Below are positions 38,501 through 50,500 of a DNA stretch of 64,000 nucleotides, in pieces (the first letter of the stretch is position 1; the number at the start of each line of letters is the position of its first letter). The position numbers and the translations under genes are program-made. Under the pieces are notes generated by a model. That model saw only the letters and a program-made list of their open reading frames with translations, was not told the origin of the DNA and ran no database searches. Source of the stretch: Xylocopa sonorina (lineage: Eukaryota > Arthropoda > Insecta > Hymenoptera > Apidae); contig NC_135202.1 of assembly GCF_050948175.1 (NCBI RefSeq), positions 3,100,001-3,164,000 of the forward strand, read 5' to 3'.

Positions 38501-41500
38501 TTAGCAAAAACGAGCTGTTTCTGAATTTCTGCAACGCTTTTATCGAGCTCCTCCAACGTGGATGTAACAGGCAGTTTTTGCAGAATTGGAATTGCTTGAG
38601 AAGTTACTTTTGCCTCTTCTTTCATGGCTGACAAAAATGTTTCTTCAATTTGGTGCAACGGGTGCTGCATACTCAAGAAAACCACGGCTTCCTGTTTCTT
38701 CTTTTTTGTCAACGATTCACTTTCTTTCTCCATACTCGAAATCGTGTCTTGTAATTCAGTGAGAGGCTGAATCACACTTTTTACGAAATCTTCGGTCACT
38801 TTCTTCTTCCGTGAGATTTCTTCAACGGCTTTCTTCACCTCTTGATGCTTGATCACGGCTAACAGTTTCTCTCCAACTTCTTCCACCGATTGCGCAAAAG
38901 CTTCCAAGCAAGATTTATCCTCGCCTGCCATTTCTTTTACTTCGCCTGGCTTAGCAGCCGCCATTTCTTGAACAGCTGCTACAGACAGCTTCATCTCTTC
39001 CAGAGACTTCTCAGCCGCCTTCATTAGATTAACTTCGCTCGTTTCCGTTGAGATGGCGGCTACTTCAACCGTTTGCTGGTGAATAACGGCAATAGACTTC
39101 TGCAATTCCTCTAACACAGGTTTCAAGTTCAATGTTTCCATCGAAACTTCACTTTTCTTTAATTCCATGGCAGATTCCCCAGTTATCATTTTACCTTCTT
39201 GTACAGCAGTTGTTAAAGCTTGCTCCAGCACGCTTAGTGGTTCAAAAAGAATGTTTAATTTCAGATTAATCTGCTCTTCCGTTGGTTTCTTCAGCTCCTC
39301 CACTTCTAACATTTTCTCTTCTTCAATCTGCGAAATCGATTCACGAAGAACATGAACTGTGCCGCGAATTTTCTGAAGAACATCGACATCCACCATGATC
39401 GCTCGTTGCTTCTCAGCTTCCTGCAATTTCTTTTCCGTTTTACGTTGACTAACCATAGCTGAGCACCTTTCTTCTAATTGTTCTATCGATTTGGCAAAAG
39501 CTTTTATGGTAGACAACTTCTCTGTTCTCATTTCTTCAGTTTGTTCCGTCGCAGTCGCGACTACCTGTTGCACAGCCATGGCGGACATCTTTAATTCTTC
39601 GATCGCTTCAGTGACACTCTTAATCATCTCCATTTCAGGAGTTACTTCTGAACTCAAGGTTAATTGTTCTTGTACAGAAACGATACTTTCTTTCAGTTCT
39701 TCCAAAATTGGTTGAAGGGCATGCATTTGTGGTATCTCTTCTTTTATTTCCTCCACAGTTTCAAGTTTCTGGCCAGTCGCCAGCTGCACAGCGTTCACCA
39801 AAGACCTCTCCAATTCTTCGAGCGGATGCACTAACGGTTTCAACGTCTGCACATTCATCTGCTCCGTTACCAGAGATCCAACCGTTTCAAGGCTCTCTTC
39901 CTGTATCTTCATAAGAGTCTCGCGCAACGTGTGAACCGGCACGATGATCGTCTCGAGAACTGGCGCCTCCAGTTTTTCAGCTTCGCTCGCTGCAGCCACG
40001 CTTTCCTTTACCTCTGCTTGACCTTGACTTGCCACGGCCAAGCATTCCTCCAGTTCTTGCACCGATTTAGCGAACTGTTCTAAAGCCAAAACCTTCTCTG
40101 TGTCCGACAACTTCTCTTCTTGGTTAGATTCGATGGTAACCGTGCTTTGAATGATCGCGAGGGAAGAATTGAGGTTCTCCAATGACTTCTCCGCAGCTTG
40201 CATGACAGAACTCTTCTCGGTAGTGTCAATTGTCGCCGTTTGCAATTTCACCTGCTCGTGAACCGTGGCTACACACTTTTGAATTTCTTCCACGATCGGT
40301 TTAATGTCCAGTTTCTCAAATGCTGAAGCTTTTTCAGGCATTTCTTCAACTTTCTCAACTTGCATCGAGATGGCTTGTTGTACGGTGGAAGACAACGACG
40401 TTTCTAATTTCTTTAGTGGTTCTACTAAAATTTTCAACGCATTCTCTGGTTCGTGCACATTAAGAGTCTCAACTTGCTGAAGATTTTCTTCTTCGATTTT
40501 GCCGATAGCTCCTCGTAGTACTTGAAGAGGACCGATTGCCATTTGTAGGATCTCTACCTGTGATTCTTCCAATTTTTTGGGAACCAGTTGCACTCCTACT
40601 TGTTGCTGAGAAATTACTGCCAGACATTTTTCACTGATTTCTTCCACAGACTTCGCGAACGATTTTAGAATCGCATCTTTATCGACTGCTGATAAATCGT
40701 TCGCCTGCTCAGTCTCGACGCTGATTATCTCCTGAACAGCTGCCACCGAGGACTTCAAGTTTTCCAATGGCTCTTCTATAGATCTAGCGACTGAAGTCTC
40801 CAATTTATCGCTTAACTTTTCTTCAGATTGCTCGAGGAACGCTTGCTCTTGAATCACAGCGATGGACTTTTGCAGTTCCTCTAAAACTGGTTCAACGCTT
40901 AACTTAACAGAAGATCGAGCACTCTTCAACTCTCCAGCAAATTCTTCTTCAGTCGTGCTCATTTGCTCAGCAGCCACGGACAACGATTTCTCCAATTCTT
41001 CCAAAGGTCCGACCAAAGTTTGCAATACAGTTGCTGCTTCCTTAATTTCAGACACTTCGGCTTCTTCAGCTTGTTGTTCGTTGATTTTCGATACCGTTTC
41101 ACGTAGTGCTTGAATTGGACTGGCTATAGTTTCGAGAAACTCTTGTGCCTTGAGCTTAGCCACCTGTGGCTGTTCCAGGAAACTCACTTCAACTTTTTGT
41201 TGACTAGAGACCACTGAACACACTTTTCCTATTTCTTCGAGGCACTTGGCGAACGCTTTCAGAGCTGTGGTCCTCTCTTCGCTTGGTAACTCCGTCGCCT
41301 CTTCCGTCTCGAGATTTTGAATTGCTGTCGCAACGGATTTCAGGTTCTCCAATGGAGCAGCGATGGAAGCTTCCACGAGTTTTTGCGGCTGCAGAGCTAC
41401 CTGCTGCTCTATCAAGACGATTGACTCTTGTAGTTGTTCCAGAATAGGTGTGAGTTTCAATATCTCTGCGGATGGAACAACTAACTCTTCGGTTGTTTCT

Positions 41501-44500
41501 TCCCCTGCAGCGCTAGTGTCGTGAACCGTTACGCACAACAGTTGTTCGAGTTCTTCCAAAGGTTGCACCAGAGGCTTCAGAACTTCCACTATGTCCTTGC
41601 TTGTTTGATCCAAAGCCGGAGCCTCTTCAGCCTTCTGCTCTTCAATTTCAGACGTAGTCTCGCGTAACAATTGAATAGGCTGGACCATCATCTCTAAAAC
41701 TTGTTCCAATTCCTGTTTTCGGGTTCCCTCGTGTGCTTTCATGCTTGCTTTAGGCTGACTGACAATTGCCATACACTTCTCTCCCAATTCTTTCACCGAT
41801 TTGGCGAACGTCTCAACAGCAAGTGTTTTCTCTACGTTCGAAACTGCCCTCGCACTTTCCGTTTCGTTTACTATGATCTTCTGTACCGCGCCGACGGAAA
41901 ACTTTAGGTTTTCCAGTGATTTTTTTACTTCTTTTACCATCGACGCTTTGCTTTCTGATTTCAGAACCTCCTCGTCAGTTTCCAGAACCAGCTGTTGCTG
42001 AATCGTAGCGATGGACTTGTCCAGTTCTCTTAGCACAGTGCCTACTGGCAACGATTTAAATGGTGGAACGGTTTGCCTCGTTTCTTCTGTTGTTTCTTGA
42101 ACTTCTGCAATTTGCTGCTGAGCTGAGATGCTCAAGGACTGCTCTAATTCTTCTAGAGGGTGAATAATACTATTCAGTATAGCTGTAGCTGTCTTTCTCG
42201 TTGGAAGATCCAAGATTTCCGTTTCTTCCACTTCCTGCTTTTCGATGTCTGCCATCATTTCGCGCAGTTTTTGTATCGGGTTTATTATTTTCTCCACCAG
42301 ATTCAATTCTAACCTCACTTCTTCTTCTGTAACTAATTTAGCTTGCTCGATTAATTCCATTGTAGGCGTTGCAGATTCGAATGGAGCGGCTTCCTCTAGT
42401 TTTTGGTCATGGGAGACCATCAGGGCTTCTATAAGTTCTTCTAGTGGCTTCACTGTGGTTTCTTCCGTATCTCTTCGCGTCGCCATCTCTTTAATTTCCT
42501 CGACTACTTTCATCCGTTTCAGTTCCGCGGTTTTACGTATTACTTTGGTTAATTCAGAAATTATGTCGTTTACACGCTCTGCATTCGTGGAGATTAGTGT
42601 ATCTGTTTGTTGAAGGGAACGCAATTCGCGCTGAAGAGATTCTAAAGGTTCCAAAAGGATTTGCAGGGACACCATTACGTTTTCCTTCAATGCTGGCATC
42701 AGTTCCTTCTGTGTGATGCAAAGAACTTTTTCTGTAGCCTGTTCCACGTTTATTAATGAGTTGAGCAGATAAATGAATTGCGTTTGAAGTTCAGGAACCG
42801 AGGAAGAAGCTAATATATTTCGAATTGGTGGACTAGTGGCCTTCAAGTCGAACAGGATTTGTATCAACGCGGTCAGTTCTCGAATTCTTCGCTTTTCTTC
42901 TTCCGATTTTGAAGAAAGCGGCTCTGCCAAGGCTGTGGCCACGAGGTTGGTTAATTCTGCGAAAGGTTGTTGCAGCGTGATGATCGACGATGCTGCTTTT
43001 TGTAAGAGTTTTATTTTAACCTCTTGGCTTTCTTCTTTTGCTTTCTCTTCCGCTTTAGATAACTCGTCCACTTTTTGTGATAAAGATTGAATCGTTTCTT
43101 CTTGTCTCACAGCTTCTTTCGACTTCTCAGATAGAGGTTCTTTGATTACTTTTTCTTGTGCAGCTTCTTTTGTTTCTTCAGAAGATTGTTTTAAGATTTC
43201 TTCTGTTCTCATTACTTCTTCTATTTTTTTATGCACGTCCTCTGCAGCTTGCAGTTTTTCCGAAGATTCATCCAATTTTTTAGGTTCTTCTGTTTTTGCT
43301 ACTTGACTTGTACTTTGCTCTACTTTTTTTGTTTCATCTCTAGCTTCATCTTCAATTTTTTCCATTGCAAGTTCAACCTTTTCTTCTTTTTTCCCTATCA
43401 TTTTCTGTTCAGTTACTTCTTCCATACTTTCCTTTGTTTCTTCTGCTGATGCTTGGCTCTTTTGTTCTTCCTTTGTCAACTCTTTTGATTTTTCAGATAA
43501 TACTGCTTCGTTGTCATCTTTTTTAACTACATCTTCCACTTTTGCTATTAAGATTTCGGGTTTTTCTTCTTTTGTTGCTAGCATTCCTGTTTCTTCGTGA
43601 GAAGATTCTATTTTTTCCACTACTTTTGCCAATTCCTCTGTTGTTTTAGACAAAGCTTTTATTTCTTCTTCTTTTATTGTTATTTCTTCGGTTTTCTCAG
43701 ATAGTACTTGCACAGTTTCTTCTTTTCCCAATATTTTTTCTGGTTTAGCAGATTTTTCGTTTTCTTGAGTTGTCATTTCAAGTTTTTGTGTCGATGTTTC
43801 TACAATTTCTTCTTTTTTCGAAACTTCTTGCGATGATACATCTCCTTTTTGCATAGCTTCTTCTGTCTCCTTTGTTAATTCCATTTTCTCTTCAGTTTTC
43901 TGTACTTCTTCCTTTTCTATTGATGCCTCTTGTTTAACCATTTCTTGTTCCTTTTCAGGCATTGTTTTTATACTTTCTTCTTTCGTTATTACTTCTTTAC
44001 TTTCTTTTGTGCCATCTTCTTTCTTTATAACCTCGTCTGGCTTTCCAGACATTTCTGGTTCTTCTTTAGTTTCCTTCTGTGTTTGTTCTTCTATCTTCTC
44101 TTCTTTCTTCTCCAATACTTCGGATTTTTCAGACACTACTTCTATCTTTTCCATTTCCTTCGCCATTTTATTGCTCTCTGTCGATGGTACTTCAGTTATT
44201 TCCTCTGTCTTTGTTACTTGTTCTGTTGTTTGCGCAACTGCTGCAGTATCCTCCTCTTTACGCCTGTTTTCTTCCACTTTTTGAGATGAGATGTCTGCTG
44301 TTTCCTTTACTTGCAGTGGTTCTGTTTTCTGTTCAGCAATTACCTCTACTGTCTTTTCTGTCGCCCTTTCAAGAGCGTCAGCTTTTTCTTCTTTCACTTC
44401 TACAAGTGTTTCAACTTTTCCTTCCTTCGTTTCTTCAAGAGTTCCAACTTCACCTTCCTTTCTTACTTCTAGGCCTTCTATGTTTTCTTCTTTTATTGCT

Positions 44501-47500
44501 TCAGGAGTTATTAGTTTTTGTTCTTCTATTTTTTCAAGAACTTTAGCTTTTTCAGTTTCTTCTACACTTAAAGCTTGGAGTTTTTCTTCTTTTATTTCTT
44601 CAAGACTTTCAAGTTTACTTTCTCTTATTTCTTGAATAGCTTCAATTTTGCTTTCCTCTGTTCCTTCGAGAACTTCTACCTTCTTTTCTATAACTAAATG
44701 AGGAGCTTCAAGGTTTTCTTCTTCTACTTTTTCAAGAATTTCAGCTTTTTCACTCTCCTTTGTATCTAAAGCTTGAACTTTTTCCTCTTTTATTTCTTCA
44801 AGAGCTTCAACTTTACCTTCTTTCATTTCCTGAAGAGCTTCAGCTTTACTTTCCGTTGTTCCTTCAAGAGCTTCTACTTTCATCTCTTTAACCAATTGAG
44901 GAGCGTCAAGCTTTTCTTCTTCTACTTTTTCAAGTACTTCAGCTTTTTCACCTTCCTTTGTATCTAGAGCTTGAACCTTTTCCTCTTTCATTTCTTCAAG
45001 AGCTTGAACTTTACTTTCTTTCATTTCCTGAAGAGCTTCAGCTTTACTTTCCGTTGTTCCTTCAAGAGCTTCTACTTTCTTCTCTTTAACCAATTGAGGA
45101 GCGTCAAGCTTTTCTTCTTCCACTTTTTCAAGTACTTCAGCTTTTTCACCTTCCTTCGTATCTAGAGCTTGAACTTTTTCCCCTTTTATTTCTTCAAGAG
45201 TTTCAATTTTACTTTCTTTCATTTCTTGAATTGCTTCAACTTCGCTTCCCTTTATTCCTTCAAGAGTTTCTACCTTCTCTTCTTTGACTACTTCAGGGGC
45301 TTTAAGTTTTCCTTCTTCTACTGTTCTAAGAGCTTCAATCCCTTCTTCTTTTACTGTACTGGAAACTTGAATCTTTTCTTCCTTCATTTCTTCAACAGCT
45401 TCAACTTTTCCTTCTTTTATGCCTTGAAGAGTTCCCACTTTTTCTTCTTTAGGTCCTTCAAGAACTTCTGCCTTCTCTTCTTTAATTATTTCAGAAGCTT
45501 TGGGCTTTTCTTCTTCTATTTTCTCAAGAACGTTAGCACTCTTATCTTCGACTGCACCCAGAGCTTCAATTTTTTCTTCTCTCAATCCTTCAAGAACCTC
45601 AACTTTTTCTTCCTTCAATGCTTCAAAAGCCTTTACTTTTTCCTCTTTAATTACTTCAGAAGCTTTCACTTTGTCTTCTTCTACTAATTCAGGAGCTTCA
45701 ATTTTTTCTTCTTTCACTGCACCTTTCACAGTTTGAATCTCTTCTTCTTTCAATCCTTCGAGAACTTCAACCTTTCCTTCTTTCATTTCCTGAAGAGCTG
45801 CAATGTTGTCTTTCTTCATTCCATCAAGAACTTCTATCTTTTCTCCTTTAATTGCTTCAGAAGCTTTATGTTTTTCTTCTTCTACTTTTTCAACAACTTT
45901 GTCTTTTTCAGCTTTTTCTGTATACAGAGCTTGAAGTTGCTCTTCCTTCATGCCTTCAAGAGCCTCAACTTTACTTTCCTTCATTTGCTGAAGAGCTTCA
46001 GCTTCCTGCTCCTTTGCACTCTGAAAAACTTCAATCTTCTCTTCTTTTATAATCTTAGTGGCTTTTGTTTCTTTTTCCTCCATTTTCTCAAGATCTTCAA
46101 CTCCTTCTTTTATTTCTTCATCAGCTTCAACTTTCTGCACTTTTTTCATTTCACCCTCCTTTAACAAAGCAGCTTCTTCTTCTTCTGAAATGCTCTTCAT
46201 CTCCTTTATTTCCGGTACTGTTCTTTCAGGTGACACTTTTTCTATAGTCAATAGACTCTCCACCTCTTCTTTCGAAATTTCAATTACCTCATCGATGATA
46301 GTCTCAATCTGTGTGATAGTAATCGGCACGTCAAGCGAAGTACTCTGCCCTTTCTTCTCATCTTCGTCCTTCACCTTTCCTTCAACATCCGCGACCTGTT
46401 CAATGGCCTTTATAGAATTTCTCACACTCTGCAAAACGTCTACGACAGCAGACAACGTTTCCACGAACGAAGAACCCTCGGACGCGCCATCGCGAATCAA
46501 TTGAACACGATGAAGAGACAAAGATGAAGCTAGTTCGGTCGCCGAATTACCCAAAGCCTGAAGAAGAGTCACGGCCTTAACCGAAATCGATGGCACCGTC
46601 TTCTGGTCGATCTTTTCCTTCAACGTATTCAGAGCTGATCGAAGTTGATTGGTTGGATAAAGGAATCCCTCCACAATGGCCTCCTCATCAACTTCTTGCC
46701 CGCTGTACGACTCCATGAAGTGCGTCTGCGACAATGAGATCTGCTTCTGCAAAGCCTCCAACGATTTCGAAATCACTTCACGAACCGGTTCGTCCACGTG
46801 TTCATCCACAGACGCGATCGTATTACTTAAATGATCGAAGGACGTTTGAAGGCTATACTGAAGACTGAATTCCGCGGTGCTTGGTCGACGCGAGTAATCG
46901 GTCTTACCAATTTGCTTCTGCACAGAGATGGTAGCATTTCTTAACGAGGACAATGCTGTTTCCAAAGAAGTAGCACCTTCCAATTTGGATATTCTGTCCA
47001 AAATGGTGGATGTCTGCTTCTGAAGACCTTCCACAGCTTTTGAGATCACGTTTCTTCTCTCGTCTAGCAGTGCCGTTTCCGGAACCAGACTTCTGCGACT
47101 GCTTTGCACTACTGACAAGCAGCTGAGGAATTCTACTAAAGGTTCGGCGAGACTTCGAAGCTCGACGATGATGGCCCTCCGTTGATCCAATAATTGGGGT
47201 TCCTGAGATGTGGCATCGATAGTATTCAATAAATAATCCAAAGGTTTCACCAAAATTCTGGCTACGTCCGTCTCCAAAGTATTCCCAGTTTGAGTCTCCA
47301 AGACCTTCATTTGTTCCTCGATATTTACCAACGGCTTCGAGACGTCACGAAGATATCCGAGCAGTTCCTTCCTGGAGTGTATGTCTTTTACAACGATGGG
47401 AATCGTGTCCTTGATGTCTGTAATCAGATTCAAAATGGGCTCGCAGTTTTTCTTCAGCTCTGATCTTTGGTCCAACTTTCTAATCGCATAGTTGATCACG

Positions 47501-50500
47501 TCCGACTCAATTGCGTTCAATGGCTGTATCAAATGGTTCAAAATGATCAGCTCTTGAGCACCGTGCTGGTGCGACAGCTGGAGAACCTTTTGAAGGTCGT
47601 TCAGTGGTTGATAGAGACTTTGCAGAACGGAAACAGTCTGGCTAACCATCTCCTCGTGTGTAGCCATCGATGCGTTATAATTTCCAGCTGTGATTTGCAT
47701 GTCGGAAATCGTTTTCCTAAGTTCATCCAGAGAATTGGCCAGCGCAGAAATTGGTACAATGGCGGTGCCGGCTGTAGGCTGTTCGTAGTCCTCCAGAATT
47801 CCAGTCACGTCCAACTGAATACCTTCCAAGGTGTTAGATAATAAATTAATCAAACTGGCTGATTCTTCATCTTCTTTTCCCTTTGGCAATTCCTCTATGG
47901 TGGTAACCAATTGTTCCGTTCTTTGGGAACTGATTTCTTCCACGGTGGTCTGTTCGATTATCGACTGAGCGAGCTGCGTTTCTGGTAACAACGAACTGCT
48001 TTCCATCAGCGTGCCTTCGGGGATGGTATCTTGAGATATGTTCGCCAATACGTCTTCCTTCTCCCGAGAAACAGTCTCTCGAGGAATGGATTCTTCCTGG
48101 ATGGTTTCCTGCGAAGTGGTAGCGCCTATTTCTTCTTTTTCACGAGTCATCGACTTCACCATCTCCTTCACTTCCTTCCTGTAAAGCGCTTCTTTTATAG
48201 AAATTGGTATCTGGTTTTCGATTTCCTCCACGATGTCCGCGATAGGTCTGAGCGCCTCTTCCTCTTCGTGGTCTCGAAGGACGTCCATGATCGTCTGCAT
48301 GAGGTACTTCATCGGTCTACTCAGACCCTGCAACGTGGCCAGATCTGCTGGCTCGTGGTAAGTCGATATGGCGTTTCGAAGTTTCACCAGAGGATCACGA
48401 AGGTCTATCAAAGCTTCTATTAAGTTCTCGTCACTGGGAGGCTCGGAGTACGACGTCTCGATGGCGATTTTGTTCACGTCTCGCTTAAACTCGTCCACGG
48501 TTGAACTCAGCGCAGATTCCTCTTCGTCCTTCGTGCTCTCTTCAGACGCGGTGGATAGCCAGTGTTTCATGGGGTCCAAAGACTGACTAATTCTACTGGC
48601 TAAAGCGAACGATTGAATTTTCTGCTCTTTCGTCTCTTCTTTTTTAGGAATCAACCTTTCTGCCTCCCGTTGCGCCTTCTTCTTGGACGCCTCCTTCGCG
48701 ATTAACGGCGTATCCTTCTCTATCTCCTCCAGCAGTTCCAGAACCGGAAGAATCGCGTCCGTCCTCGCGTTGCTGTCCACTATGCTTTGGACAAGGTCCT
48801 TCAATTTTTCAATCGGCTTTATAATGTCCTTCAAAATCTGCTCCTCCTCCGGCTTGTGTTCCTGCGTTAACAGAGACCTCTGCAAACTCAGCAGAGAATC
48901 CTTCAGCTGATAGATTTGCTCCACGATCTGTTCGTCGATCGGGTTCTTCAGGTTAGCTATCGCCACTGCCGAAGAACCAATGGTTTGTCGCAGGTCCTCG
49001 ACGCATATGGTCAGACTGGAAGTGTAAGAGGGGAAACTTCGTTCTTGCCTCTCCAAAGCTGAAGACAGCGAGAAGTGTACGTTGCTAAGATTCCTGTCCA
49101 CGTTCAGACCGTCCAAGTAGTGCTTCGTTGCCTCTTCAGCTTCCACTAGTTTAGCCACCGTTTTTGGCACCTGAGTCTCTATTTCCTCCAACATCTTCGA
49201 TAAATTAGTCACCGACTCGATTACCTCCTCCGACTCGCAGTGGTGCAGGACTTTGGTCAACACTTTCTTCAGCTTCTCCAGAGGAACGGATACTTTGCGT
49301 ATGACCGGAAGTTCCTGAATGGTCCTTCCTTGCGAGACGAGAGCCACTTGTAGGTCGAGCAATGGTTCTTTCAGATCTATCAGACTGTTCAATGTCTCAT
49401 CCTCCCTCAAGGTCATTGCTGTGTGAGCTGCATCGGACACGTATTGTCTCAGCTCGATCAAGCAAGCGGCTACTCCCGAAGAAGCCAATATTTGTTGCGG
49501 ACTGGTCGCCCCGTTCGTGACAGAGGCTACGTCCTCGATGCTCTGCAAGGCTGCGCTCAAGGCCGACTGCACGTCGATCAGAGGATCCAAAATCTTCTCT
49601 GGCAAAGTCTGCGGCTCGCTTTGAGTCGACCTCGAAGAGGTCGTCGCTTCCAGATCGTTCTCTGCCCCGCGAACGATTCTTTCGATGCCGTGCACCAGTT
49701 CTAGAACAGGCTGCAACGAATTCTCGTTCAGATTAGCGATTGTTGATTTTAATTGAGAAATCGATGGTTCCAGAAGCTTGAATATTGTTTCAGAGCTTTC
49801 GGCCATGGAAATCGAGGTCAGAGCGCATTGCAAGGAATAAAGAGGGCCTTCCAAGTTGGTCAGCGACTCTATACCGATTTCTCGCTTCTGAGGAGTTTTC
49901 AAACGCCGATAAATCTCGTCGACTCGATCGAAGATGGAGGACAATCGAGGATCGAGATTACCAGCCACGTTTTCGTACGACTGAAGCGCTTCTTGAAGAG
50001 CCGTCCTCGCTTCCTTCAGAATATCCTGCTTCGGTTCCCCGACAGGAGGTTTCTGATCCTCGACTGGCTTCCTGCTTTTCACTCTTTGGATCTCTGCGAT
50101 GGTTTGACCGACAGATTCCTGAAGAGACTCGATCAACTTCGTCCTGTGCTCGGACAGAATGCCTCTCGCCTCGTAAGTCTCTAGAGCGGACCTCAAAGTA
50201 TCCAATTTTGCCTTCAACTCGCGCGTCGGCATCATGAGCTCGTCCACCATTTTCGAGATACCTTCCACTCTTGTTCGACTCAAAGCTCGCGCCATGTCCT
50301 CCACAGACTTCGACAAGGACTCCACCACGACGGTGTCCACGGTTTCTATCGTACCTCTCGATGGATCCACGGAGACGTCGTTCAGGAAGAAGTCCAGGGT
50401 GTTCAGAACCTCGTCCAAGCTTGCCACCAAACGCGAACTGCCCTTGTCCACGGTTAACACGTCCCTGACGTTCCCATCGAGCTTCGACACCGCGGAGATC

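Noticed and set aside
43930..45687. Plus-strand Phe/Leu-rich frames with membrane-like runs
   Set aside because: They are antisense to K/E repeats. The hydrophobic look is an artefact of the reverse complement of AAR/GAR codons.
33240..46330. CRISPR-like or satellite array
   Set aside because: The repeats are in a continuous open reading frame, lack spacers, and encode a repetitive protein.
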